Under the pieces are notes generated by a model. The model searched no databases and was not told the DNA's origin. It saw only the letters and a program-made list of their open reading frames with translations. Both the position numbers and the translations under genes were made by a program. From Affinibrenneria salicis (lineage in GTDB: Bacteria; Pseudomonadota; Gammaproteobacteria; Enterobacterales; Enterobacteriaceae), in NCBI RefSeq assembly GCF_008710095.1, contig NZ_VYKJ01000003.1, forward strand, positions 310,001-374,000: a stretch of DNA of 64,000 bases, given 5' to 3'. Positions 1-8,276 of this stretch are shown piece after piece. How positions within the stretch are numbered: position 1 is the first letter of the stretch; each line of letters begins with the position of its first letter.

Positions 1-1
1 G

Positions 2-1585
2 CCGGCCGCATTGCCCTGGCTGCTGGCGATGACGGCGCTGATGCTGGCGAGCGCGGCCATCCGCTGGTGGGCGCAGGGTTTCGACTACCGTGGCGACATG
101 GTGCGGAACACGCACGAGCTGCGCACCGAACTGGGCGAGCAGTTGCGGCGGATCCCGCTGGCGGTGCTGCAAGACAAGCGGGCCGGTGGCGTGAACGCCA
201 CGCTGCTGGGCAATGTGGATGAGACGCTGAGCTACATCCTGACCGTCGCCAACCTGATGGCCGTCGCCCTGATAACGCCGGTGGCGGTGGCCCTGGCGGC
301 ACTGTGGTTCGACTGGCGCATGGGGCTGATTCTGCTGCTGGTGTTCCCGCTGCTGATTCCGTTGTATCGCTGGCGCCGTCCGGCCTATGGACGCGGCATG
401 CGTATGCTGGTCGATGCCAACGAACGCGCCAGCAGCGACATTCTGGAATATACCCAGGGGTTGCCGGTGCTGCGCGCCGCCTGCTGCGCAGGCGAACGGG
501 CGGCGACGTTGCAGGCGAGCTTCACGCACCTGGAAGCCATCCAGACCATCGGCCAGAAGAAAGGCGCCAGGCCGAACCTGATCCTGGCCACGGTGATGGA
601 ACTGGCGATCCTGCTGGTGGTATTCGCGGGCGCGCTGTTCGTGGTGCAAGGCACGCTGGATATCGCCATTCTGGCGGCGCTGATGGCGATCGTGGCGCGC
701 TTTGGCGAGCCGCTGGCGACCTTCGTGCTGTACGCCAAACTCCTTGACCTGGTTGAAGCGGCGCTGGGCAAGATCGACGCGCTGCTGGCGATCAAGCCGC
801 TGCCGCAGCAAACGTCGGCAATGGAGCCGGTGGATTTCAACGTGAACTTCATCGGGGTGAACTTCACCTATTCGGGCGGCGGGCAACCCGCATTGCGTGA
901 TTTTTCGGCGCGGCTGCCGGCCCGCAGTCTGACCGCGCTGGTGGGGCCGTCGGGATCGGGCAAAACGACGGTGACGCGCTTGCTGATGCGTCAAGCCGAC
1001 CCCCAGGCGGGGCGGATCACGATTGGCGGCGTGGATGTGCGCGCCATCGCGCCGGAGCAACTAAACGCGCTGGTCTCGGTGGTGTTCCAGGACGTGTACC
1101 TGTTCGACGACAGCATCCTGGCCAATATCCGCATGGCGCGGCCGGAGGCCAGCGACGAGGCGGTCGAGGCCGCCGCCCGCGCCGCGCACTGCCACGAGTT
1201 CATCACCCGCCTGCCCGAAGGATATGCCACCCGCGTGGGCGACATCGGCGGGCGGCTATCGGGCGGCGAACGCCAGCGCATCAGCATCGCCCGCGCCATG
1301 TTGAAGAATGCGCCGATCGTGATTCTGGATGAACCCACCGCCGCGCTGGACGCCGAAAGCGAGGTGGCGGTGCAGGCGGCCATCGACGCGTTGGTGCGCG
1401 AACGTACGGTGATCGTCATCGCGCATCGGCTTTCCACCATCGCTGCGGCCGACCAAATCCTGGTCATCGATGACGGACGGCTGCTCGAAGAAGGCCGGCA
1501 TGCCGGGCTATTGGCCCGTGCGGGGCGCTATGCCCGCATGTGGCAAGCTCAGCAAGCCGCCAACAACTGGCACGTGGGCCACTGA
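2..1585 (+). CDS. ABC transporter, fused membrane and ATPase domains (YbtP/YbtQ-like), 5' end outside window
   Basis: This is an inner-membrane half-transporter with the exporter fold, of the class that imports ferric yersiniabactin in Yersinia (YbtP/YbtQ). The reading frame is open at the left edge, and the first possible start inside the window (TTG at 11) falls in a transmembrane segment, so the N-terminus is missing; full-length relatives have about 580-600 residues. The membrane domain runs to about nt 800. The ATPase domain shows Walker A GPSGSGKT near 943-969, signature LSGGERQR near 1258, Walker B VILDEPTAALD near 1318 and the switch histidine in IAHRLS near 1420. The next gene starts 27 bp downstream and encodes a FyuA-like receptor, which is the main reason to call this a siderophore importer rather than an exporter. 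The partner half-transporter would lie upstream. Family certain; substrate inferred. Confidence 0.85.
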   Translation, partial: PAALPWLLAMTALMLASAAIRWWAQGFDYRGDMVRNTHELRTELGEQLRRIPLAVLQDKRAGGVNATLLGNVDETLSYILTVANLMAVALITPVAVALAALWFDWRMGLILLLVFPLLIPLYRWRRPAYGRGMRMLVDANERASSDILEYTQGLPVLRAACCAGERAATLQASFTHLEAIQTIGQKKGARPNLILATVMELAILLVVFAGALFVVQGTLDIAILAALMAIVARFGEPLATFVLYAKLLDLVEAALGKIDALLAIKPLPQQTSAMEPVDFNVNFIGVNFTYSGGGQPALRDFSARLPARSLTALVGPSGSGKTTVTRLLMRQADPQAGRITIGGVDVRAIAPEQLNALVSVVFQDVYLFDDSILANIRMARPEASDEAVEAAARAAHCHEFITRLPEGYATRVGDIGGRLSGGERQRISIARAMLKNAPIVILDEPTAALDAESEVAVQAAIDALVRERTVIVIAHRLSTIAAADQILVIDDGRLLEEGRHAGLLARAGRYARMWQAQQAANNWHVGH

Positions 1586-1612
1586 CAAAAAACAATGGGA
1601 GAAAATTTGACA

Positions 1613-3715
1613 ATGCGTGTATTCAGACCACATTTGACGACTTCCGCGTTGGCGGTTATCGCCGCCACCGCAGGGGGAACGGCCGCGCAGGGCCAGGAGC
1701 GGCAGCCGGACGGTCAGGAGACGCTCCAGACCATCGTGGTGACGGGCAGCAAGCGCAATGAAACGCTGGAGCGGTTCAATGGCGCCGCCAGCGTGGCGGA
1801 CCGGTTGGATCTGGACGATGCCCAGGTGGCATCCACCCTGGAGCTGGACCGCGTGTTCCCCGAACTGTACATGTCGCACAGCGCGACCTTCCTGTTCCCG
1901 ATCATCACGCTGCGCGGGGTGACCTCCGCGCAGGACTTCTATAACCCGGCCCTGACGATCTATGTGGACGGCGTGCCCCAGTTGCCGACTTTCGCCGCCC
2001 AGACGCTGCTGAGCGTGGAGCAGGTGGAATTGCTCAAGGGGCCGCAGGGCACGCTGTACGGCAAGAGCGCACAGGGCGGCGTGCTCAACATCGTCACGCA
2101 GAAGCCGGACGATATTCCCCGATTCACTGCGCGCGGCGGCGTCTCCAGTCGGGACGGCTACCTGTTGCAGGCCGAGGCGGCTGGCCCGCTGGTGCCGGAT
2201 CTGTTGTACGGCTCGGTGTCGCTGCTGGGCAATGACGTCAATGGCGATGTGCGCAGCGACGTCATCGGCAGCGATCGGCTGGGCGGCGTGCGCTCACGCG
2301 CCGGCAACGCCAGGCTGAGACTGGCGCCGGCCGATAGCCCCTGGGAACTGGGGCTGTCGGCCGGGCGCGACTGCGCGACGGGAGATCAAGAAGTCTACAC
2401 CCTGTTCGACGACTACCCGTCCCGCAAGGCCTATGTCCTGCCGAACCTGCCGCAAGCCTATCGCGATTACTACCAACGGCGCTGCGCCAACAGCGTTGCC
2501 GCCAATGGGCAGTACGATTTCGACATCTGGCGCCTGAATGTCATTGCCAGCAGCCAGCGCGTCCACACGACGCGCCGTTGGCCGCTGGATGCTTATTTCC
2601 CGCAGTTCGCGGAGCACTGGAAGCAGAATACCCAGGAGGTGCGCCTGTCGACGCACGGAACCGAAGAGGGCGGGCAACCGTCCCGCGTCTGGGATGCCGT
2701 GTTTGGCCTGTACCGGCAACAAGTGGACATGTCCAGGGGCTACCAGTTCGATAGGGTGCTGCCCAGCCTCTACCGGGTCGTCGATTCCCGTTCGGACAAC
2801 CGCAGCGAATCCCTGGCGGCCTACGGCGATTCGACCTGGCACCTGACGCCCAGGATTGATATCACCACCGGCCTGCGTTTTTCGCGGGATGAGGCTCGCA
2901 CCCGTTTCCAGGGCGAACAGATGGGCGCGGCCTTCCAGGGCAAGGCTTCGGCCAGCCAGAACACCTGGCTGGGCCACGCGGCGATCGGCTACCAGTTCGC
3001 GCCGCAATGGCGCGGCTATGTCAACATAGCCCAGGGCTACAAACCGCTGGGCTATAACCTCGCGCCGTCGAGCGTGGACGACGCAAACGGCTATGACCGC
3101 GAGCGTTCGATCAGCTATGAGACCGGCGTGCGCTATACCGGCGGCGATGTGCGCGCCAGCCTGGCCGTCTATCAGGTGGACAGCAAAGACGTCCAGCTCT
3201 ACGGCGACGGCGACATGGGCAACCAGACGCTGCGCAATATCGGCGACACGCGTTCCGTGGGCGTGGAGTTCAACACCGAGTGGGATATGACGCGGCAATG
3301 GATGCTGAGCGCCGGCGGCTTCGTCAATGACGCCACGTTCCGCCGCTTCGAGGATTCCAGTGCCTGCACCGGCTGTAAAGACAATGACGTACCCATGGCG
3401 CCTGGGTATGGCTTGACCCTGGCTGCCAAAGGCAGCGTCCGCGTGGGCGATACGCTGCTGAGACCGCAACTGAGCGTGCGCCGCACGGGAGCCCACTACT
3501 TCGACAGCGCCAATACGTTGCGCCAGAACGCCTATACCCTGGTCGATGCCGCACTGGCCTGGAACCCGACGCACAGCCTGGAATTGACGCTCTATGCCCA
3601 GAACCTGACCGACAGGGACTACCGGACTTATGGGTTTTCTTACGGTGCGACGGGCAACTTCGCGCAGGTCGCGCCGGGGCGAACCGTCGGACTGATGGCG
3701 ACCTATACGTACTGA
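1613..3715 (+). CDS. fyuA: TonB-dependent outer-membrane receptor, FyuA-like (yersiniabactin/pesticin receptor family)
   Basis: An outer-membrane barrel that would bind a ferric phenolate siderophore and import it with TonB energy. ATG at 1613 is preferred over ATG at 1595 because GGGAGA sits 9-14 bases before it and the product then begins with a clean signal peptide (MRVFRPHL to the alanines before GQERQ). A TonB box (QTIVVTGSKR) follows. The plug holds segments close to Yersinia FyuA: LRGVTSAQDFYNPALTIYVD, and LKGPQGTLYGKSAQGGVLNIV. The protein ends in an aromatic-rich barrel strand (VGLMATYTY), as expected. It follows the YbtP/YbtQ-like gene closely, probably in one transcript, with no promoter or Fur box in the gap. 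The gene is very GC-rich with long runs of GC-ending codons, which may reflect transfer. The exact ligand is inferred. Confidence 0.88.
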   Translation: MRVFRPHLTTSALAVIAATAGGTAAQGQERQPDGQETLQTIVVTGSKRNETLERFNGAASVADRLDLDDAQVASTLELDRVFPELYMSHSATFLFPIITLRGVTSAQDFYNPALTIYVDGVPQLPTFAAQTLLSVEQVELLKGPQGTLYGKSAQGGVLNIVTQKPDDIPRFTARGGVSSRDGYLLQAEAAGPLVPDLLYGSVSLLGNDVNGDVRSDVIGSDRLGGVRSRAGNARLRLAPADSPWELGLSAGRDCATGDQEVYTLFDDYPSRKAYVLPNLPQAYRDYYQRRCANSVAANGQYDFDIWRLNVIASSQRVHTTRRWPLDAYFPQFAEHWKQNTQEVRLSTHGTEEGGQPSRVWDAVFGLYRQQVDMSRGYQFDRVLPSLYRVVDSRSDNRSESLAAYGDSTWHLTPRIDITTGLRFSRDEARTRFQGEQMGAAFQGKASASQNTWLGHAAIGYQFAPQWRGYVNIAQGYKPLGYNLAPSSVDDANGYDRERSISYETGVRYTGGDVRASLAVYQVDSKDVQLYGDGDMGNQTLRNIGDTRSVGVEFNTEWDMTRQWMLSAGGFVNDATFRRFEDSSACTGCKDNDVPMAPGYGLTLAAKGSVRVGDTLLRPQLSVRRTGAHYFDSANTLRQNAYTLVDAALAWNPTHSLELTLYAQNLTDRDYRTYGFSYGATGNFAQVAPGRTVGLMATYTY

Positions 3716-3964
3716 TGCCGTCAGCGGGAATTATTCTCTCCGATGACGCCGGGCGACGCATCGCCATTAATGCCGGTTATGACTATTTGCGGCGATTTTC
3801 CCTATATTGGGAACGTCGTTAACGGCAACCACGCGCGGCATCGTGTGCGCCTTGATAGAGGTTGCCGCACAGGGATAGTCTGTATCGGATGGCCGGGCTA
3901 TGCATGAGCGCGCTTGCTATAAAATAACGCGGTTTCGGACGGCGGTAATCGCGAGGTGGCGTTG

Positions 3965-4225
3965 ATGGGGGATCTTAACCGTTTGTTCCAAAAACATGCC
4001 TGCGACATCAATCGCTTGCTCGACAAGCGGGGACACCGGCCGGATGCGTCGGCGGATTTGACGCAGGATGTTTTCCTGCGGATGCTGACGTCCGCGCCGC
4101 CTGAGCGGGACGATAATCCTCAGGCCTGCCTCCGCCGGGGCGCGCATAATTTGTCGGTTGGCCTGTGCGGTCCGCGCCCGTCGGCTGGCGCTTCATCTCG
4201 GCGGCATTGTGTGGATGCGGCATAA
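3965..4225 (+). pseudogene. Broken ECF sigma factor (FecI-like), region 2 remnant
   Basis: ATG at 3965 has a good ribosome site (GAGG, 8 bases before). The first ~60 residues match the start of FecI-type sigma factors: LNRLFQKHACDINRLL, ADLTQDVFLRML and a HNLS segment where region 2 normally reads (R/H)NL(A/S)-(I/V)D. The frame then drifts into unrelated residues and stops, so regions 2.4-4 are lost. Intact members have about 170 residues. A frameshift or small deletion near 4150 is the likely cause. The sequence just downstream (open frame to 4496) does not resemble the missing half. It lies 250 bp behind a siderophore receptor, a usual place for such sigma factors. The product is probably non-functional. 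Confidence 0.6.
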
Positions 4226-4523
4226 GCCGCTGATGACGGCGGCCGACAGCATGCCGCCCGCCGCCATTATGATCGAACCGGCCGATATGCCGCAGGCCGT
4301 TGCCACCGAACATAACGAGATTTCGCCCGAGTCGCAGAACGCTCAGGCGAGTCGGGCGGCAGAGAACGCGGAATCGCCGCAGGCAATTCCGCGCGAACCA
4401 GGGGAAGAGAGGCCGCCACACCCGGTGACGTCACTCCCCGGGGCATGGCCGACTGGCGGCGGCAATGATGCCGGATATCGCCGAATAGCGCTTTAATGAT
4501 AAAGGGAATGAATAAAGTAACGA
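4226..4523. other. Gap with no recognisable gene
   Basis: A frame stays open on the plus strand to 4496 (Ala-, Pro- and Glu-rich product), but it has no ribosome site or family resemblance and looks like decay of the preceding sigma-factor remnant. Nothing else is recognised here. Confidence 0.4.
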
Positions 4524-4542
4524 GGCGGGGGTGTTGCCCGCC
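4524..4542 (-). terminator. Hairpin behind the cyanase operon
   Basis: GGCGGG and CCCGCC form a 6-bp stem around a 7-base loop. Read on the minus strand it lies 15 bp past the cynS stop codon and is followed by a moderately T-rich stretch (TCGTTACTTTATTC). A plausible but not strong factor-independent terminator. Confidence 0.4.
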
Positions 4543-4557
4543 CCCGGCGGCCAGGCG

Positions 4558-5007
4558 TCAATATTTTTTGTACGGCAGGAACTTACCGGACAGCACCACG
4601 TGGACGCGGTCGCCTTTCGGGTCTTCCTCCCGCTGAATATCCATCGAGAAATCAATCGCGCTCATAATGCCGTCGCCGAACTCTTCATGAATCAGCTCTT
4701 TGATCGTGGTGCCGTAAATATTGACGATTTCGTACCAGCGGTAAATCAGCGGGTCGGTCGGCACCGCCGTCGGCAGCGATCCTTTGTAAGGAACGATCTG
4801 CAGCCAGGCGATGGCCTCATCGCTCAGATCAAACAATTCGCCGATAAGCTGCGCCTGGGCCTTGTCAAACGTCATCTGCCCCAGACAGCCCGCCGTCGTC
4901 CACTCCTTCGACAGGCCGATCCGGCTGGCGACATCGGCCCAGCGTAGTCCTTTACGCACTTTGGCGGACAGAATCATGGTGGTAACTTCATCGCGGCCAG
5001 TGATCAT
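4558..5007 (-). CDS. cynS: Cyanate hydratase (cyanase)
   Basis: Converts cyanate plus bicarbonate to ammonia and two CO2, giving a nitrogen source and removing toxic cyanate. The 149-residue length is close to the E. coli enzyme (156). The N-terminal helical domain is followed by the conserved C-terminal domain PTDPLIYRWYEIVNIYGTT and EEFGDGIMSAIDF. The three catalytic residues of the family are present with the expected spacing: Arg90, Glu93 and Ser116. ATG at 5007 is preceded by AGGAGAG at a good distance. It is the last gene of a minus-strand operon that begins with an OsmC-like gene near 11306, separated from the transporter ATPase by 65 bp. No CynR regulator or CynT carbonic anhydrase is adjacent, unlike the E. 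coli cyn operon. Confidence 0.95.
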   Translation of the reverse strand: MITGRDEVTTMILSAKVRKGLRWADVASRIGLSKEWTTAGCLGQMTFDKAQAQLIGELFDLSDEAIAWLQIVPYKGSLPTAVPTDPLIYRWYEIVNIYGTTIKELIHEEFGDGIMSAIDFSMDIQREEDPKGDRVHVVLSGKFLPYKKY

Positions 5008-5072
5008 TTTACTCTCCTGTTTATCTCAGTTGGTCAGTGTGCATGTCTCAATGCGCTTGCCGGCGGAGCGTC

Positions 5073-5996
5073 TTATTGCCCCACAATATGGATTTTAGGC
5101 GCGGCGGGGTGTGCGTCCGGCTGCGGCGCGGCGTCGTCCGGCAGGCCGGGATAGACCACGACCGGCGTATCGGGCGCGTCGTCGGCATGACTCGCCTGAA
5201 TGGTTTTTGAACGATTAATCAGAAAATCGACCAGATGGTTGCGCATCGGATAAAAACGCGGATGGTGGTGCAGCGACTCGCGCGTCCGATCGGCGGGCAG
5301 GGTATTGACCACGATTTCCGCGATGCGCGCGCCGGGACCGTTGCTCATCAGCATGATCTTGTCGGCGAGCAGGATCGCCTCGTCAACGTCATGGGTGATC
5401 ATAAACACCGTCTGCTGCGTCGCCTTACAGATTTTCAGCAGTTCCTCCTGAATGATGCCGCGCGTCAGCGCGTCCAGCGCGCCGAACGGCTCATCCATCA
5501 ACAACATTTTCGGCTCGACCGCAAATGCCCGCGCGATGCCGACGCGCTGTTTCATGCCGCCGGAAAGTTCGCTCGGCTTCTTGTGGGCGGCGGACTGCAG
5601 CCCGACCATCTCCAGATAGCGGGCGCCGTGCCGACGAACTTTTTCCCCCGGCCAGTCCGGGTAGCGCGAACGCACGGCGAAGGCGATATTTTTCTCCACC
5701 GTCAGCCAGGGCAGCAGGGCGTGGCTCTGGAACACCACGCCGCGGTCCAGCCCCGGCCCGCAGATCTCGCGGCCGGACATGATCACGCCGCCGCCGCTGG
5801 CCTCTTCAAGACCGGCGATCACGTTAAGGATGGTGCTCTTGCCGCAGCCGGAATGGCCGATGACGCAGATAAACTCTCCGCGCTGGATGTCGAAGTTGAT
5901 ATTGTCGAAAACCGGCGGCAGGTCATCGCGATAGCGTTTCGACAGCTTTTCCACTTTGATAAAGGGCTGAACATATTTACGCGCGTCACTCTGCAT
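5073..5996 (-). CDS. ABC transporter ATP-binding protein, nitrate/cyanate/sulfonate type
   Basis: The ATPase that powers uptake through the permease encoded just before it. Walker A reads GHSGCGKST, the signature LSGGMKQR, Walker B LLLMDEPFGALDALTR and the switch His lies in MITHDVDEA; these forms are typical of the NrtD/CmpD/SsuB/TauB branch. At 307 residues it is longer than simple SsuB proteins (~255). The extra C-terminal tail of about 50 residues is rich in Ala, Asp and Pro (DDAPDTPVVVYPG...), and nothing is recognised in it. Its start overlaps the permease stop by 11 bp, so the two are translationally coupled. Cyanase follows. The family is certain; the substrate is inferred from context. 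Confidence 0.9.
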   Translation of the reverse strand: MQSDARKYVQPFIKVEKLSKRYRDDLPPVFDNINFDIQRGEFICVIGHSGCGKSTILNVIAGLEEASGGGVIMSGREICGPGLDRGVVFQSHALLPWLTVEKNIAFAVRSRYPDWPGEKVRRHGARYLEMVGLQSAAHKKPSELSGGMKQRVGIARAFAVEPKMLLMDEPFGALDALTRGIIQEELLKICKATQQTVFMITHDVDEAILLADKIMLMSNGPGARIAEIVVNTLPADRTRESLHHHPRFYPMRNHLVDFLINRSKTIQASHADDAPDTPVVVYPGLPDDAAPQPDAHPAAPKIHIVGQ

Positions 5997-6843
5997 AGGT
6001 CACCTTTTTTTGAAGCGTGGCGAACGCCAGATCAAGCAGCATGCCGATCAGGCCGATCATTAGCACCGCAAAGATCACATTGCCTAACGACAGGTTATTC
6101 CATTCGTTCCAGACGAAATAACCGATGCCGGTGCCGCCGATCAGCATTTCGGCGGCGACGATCACCAGCCAGGCGATGCCCATTGAGATGCGCATGCCGG
6201 TAATGATCGTCGGCGCGGCGGCGGGCAGCACTACCAGCAGGGCCTTTCTCAACGGCTTAACCTCCAGCGTTCGGGCGACGTTGAGCCAGTCTTTGCGTAC
6301 GCCGGCCACGCCAAAGGCGGTATTAATCAACATCGGCCATACCGAACAGATGAAAATGACAAAAATCGCCGAGGCGCCGGCATCCTTAATGGTATAGAGC
6401 GCGATCGGCATCCAGGCCAGCGGCGAGATCGGCTTTAAAATTTGAATAAAGGGATCGAGCGCGCGGTAGAGCACCGGCGACATGCCGATGGCGAACCCCA
6501 GCGGGATTGCCGCCAGCGCCGCCAGCAGGTAGCCCAGCCCGACGCGCTCCAGCGAGTGGGCGAGCTGAATGCCGATGCCCTTATCGTTGGGGCCGTTGTC
6601 GTAGAACGGATCCGCCAGCTGTTGCCATACCAGGCGGCCGAACTGAGCCGGCGTCGGCATGCCGGTAATCTTGTCCGCGCCGGCCGCCGGCGCGGCGGAC
6701 TGGCCCATCAGCGCCGCGTATTCATCGTCGGCGGCCGACGGTGGCGGAACGGCCGGCTGGTCGGTGGCCGTCTGCCAGACCAGTAAAAAAATCAGCAGCA
6801 GCACCAGCGACAGCAGCGCGGACTTCATCCGTAGCGATTTCAT
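5986..6843 (-). CDS. ABC transporter permease, nitrate/cyanate type (NrtB/CmpB-like)
   Basis: Inner-membrane channel subunit with five to six hydrophobic segments. The first (LLSLVLLLIFLLVW) is at the N-terminus, followed by a periplasmic stretch of about 70 residues rich in Ala and Pro. The binding-protein-dependent EAA-type loop is seen as ARTLEVKPLRKALLVVLPAAAP, and GMRISMGIAWLVIVAAEML is typical of the nitrate/sulfonate permease branch. The C-terminal segment is NVIFAVLMIGLIGMLLD. AGGA lies before the ATG at 6843. The gene begins 12 bp after the binding-protein gene and overlaps the ATPase gene. It should pair with the proteins encoded at 5073 and 6856 to import a small anion such as nitrate, cyanate or a related compound. 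Confidence 0.9.
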   Translation of the reverse strand: MKSLRMKSALLSLVLLLIFLLVWQTATDQPAVPPPSAADDEYAALMGQSAAPAAGADKITGMPTPAQFGRLVWQQLADPFYDNGPNDKGIGIQLAHSLERVGLGYLLAALAAIPLGFAIGMSPVLYRALDPFIQILKPISPLAWMPIALYTIKDAGASAIFVIFICSVWPMLINTAFGVAGVRKDWLNVARTLEVKPLRKALLVVLPAAAPTIITGMRISMGIAWLVIVAAEMLIGGTGIGYFVWNEWNNLSLGNVIFAVLMIGLIGMLLDLAFATLQKKVTYAE

Positions 6844-6855
6844 TATTTTGTCCTC

Positions 6856-8250
6856 TTAGCCGCGCTTGATGGCGAAGCCGTCGATATAGGCCTGCGGCTG
6901 CGTGGGATCGAAGCTGCGCCCCATAATTTCGAACGGCTTATAGCCGGACAGCGGCTCGGCATGAGCCTCAGCCATCTTCAGTTCCGCCATGTGGCGTCGG
7001 GCGTCGGTCAGCATGAACACCTGCTCGGCCAGCGCGTTGAAGTTCACTTCCTGCTTGATGTAGCCCCAGCGTTTCATCTGGGTCAGCATCCAGGTCGCCA
7101 TGGAATACCAGGGCATCGGATCGAAACTGGCGCGATCCGGCTGGTTTTGTATCTGGCCCAGCCCGTCGGCGTAGCGGCCGTCCAGCGCCTGGCGAATAAC
7201 AATTTCCGGCTGGTTGAGGTAGTTGCGCGTGGCGATGGCTTTGGCGATATCCGGCAAATTCGCGCGATCATTGGCGGCGACGGAAGCGTTGAGGATCGCG
7301 CGATACAGCGCGGCGAAAGTATTGGGATTCTGTTCGATAAACGCCTTGCCGGCGCCGAAGGAGCAGCAGGGATGTCCATTCCAGATATCTTTGGACAAAA
7401 TATGGATAAAACCGACCTCGTCATACACGGCGCGCTGGTTGAACGGATCGGGGCCCAGAAAGCCATCGATATTGCCCGCGCGCAGGTTGGCGATCATCTC
7501 CGCCGGCGGCGTGATGCGCAACTGCACGTCGCGATCGGGATCGAGGCCGTGCTCCGCCAGATAATAGCGCAGCAGGAAATTATGCATTGAATACTCGAAG
7601 GGGATGGCGAAGCGGAAGCCTTTCCAGTTGCGCGGGTCGCGATTTTCCTTGTGCTTTATCGCAAGCGTGATGGCCTGACCGTTGGTGTTTTGGATCTCGG
7701 CCACCTGCATCGGGCTGGCGGACGAGCCGAGCCCCATGGTGATGGCCAGCGGCATCGGCGCCAGAAACTGCGAGGCGTCCAGTTCGCCGTTCAGCATGTT
7801 GTCGCGAATCAACGCCCAGCCCGCCGTTTTCTGCAGGCTGACCTCCAGACCCTGCTGCCGGTAGTAGCCCATCGGGTCCGCCATGATCAGCGGCGTGGCG
7901 CAGTTGATCGGAATAAAGCCGATCCTGAGGTTTTTCTTTTCCAGCGGCCCGCGCTCCGCCGCCATCGCCTGCATGGCGGACAGCGGCAACACGCTGGCGA
8001 TCGCCGCCATCGCGGTGCCGGCGCCCACCGCTTTGAGGAAGCGCCGTCGGGTCGGCTCATGAGGGAACAGCGCGCGCACCGCTGACGCTTCGACAAAGTC
8101 CTGCGAGAGCGTTTCCTCATCGCGCCCGCGCGCGAGACGCCTCCGTTCGCGTTCGCTATCGTGCTGTTGTTGATCGCGATGTTGTCCGCAACTGCACCCG
8201 CTAAGGCTCGACATGTCTGAATACGGGCGAAAAAAGTTTTTATCATTCAT
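6856..8250 (-). CDS. Substrate-binding protein of a nitrate/cyanate-type ABC transporter, Tat-exported
   Basis: Periplasmic ligand-binding protein of the NrtA/CmpA group (LRIGFIPINCATPLIMADPMG; LRAGNIDGFLGPDPFNQRAVYDE; HPCCSFGAGKAFI). Taking ATG at 8250 gives 464 residues. A textbook twin-arginine motif, T-R-R-R-F-L-K at residues 67-73, is followed by a hydrophobic stretch and AMA before residue 99, so the protein should cross the membrane folded. Before the Tat motif there is an unusual 66-residue hydrophilic extension containing CSCGQH at 19-24. An alternative ATG at 8277 overlaps the stop of the upstream gene (TAATG) but lacks a clear ribosome site; 8250 has GAAGAG 9 bases before it. The operon suggests a small anionic nitrogen compound as ligand. 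Confidence 0.85.
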   Translation of the reverse strand: MNDKNFFRPYSDMSSLSGCSCGQHRDQQQHDSERERRRLARGRDEETLSQDFVEASAVRALFPHEPTRRRFLKAVGAGTAMAAIASVLPLSAMQAMAAERGPLEKKNLRIGFIPINCATPLIMADPMGYYRQQGLEVSLQKTAGWALIRDNMLNGELDASQFLAPMPLAITMGLGSSASPMQVAEIQNTNGQAITLAIKHKENRDPRNWKGFRFAIPFEYSMHNFLLRYYLAEHGLDPDRDVQLRITPPAEMIANLRAGNIDGFLGPDPFNQRAVYDEVGFIHILSKDIWNGHPCCSFGAGKAFIEQNPNTFAALYRAILNASVAANDRANLPDIAKAIATRNYLNQPEIVIRQALDGRYADGLGQIQNQPDRASFDPMPWYSMATWMLTQMKRWGYIKQEVNFNALAEQVFMLTDARRHMAELKMAEAHAEPLSGYKPFEIMGRSFDPTQPQAYIDGFAIKRG

Positions 8251-8276
8251 CGTATTTTTCTCTTCGGTGGCGGTCA

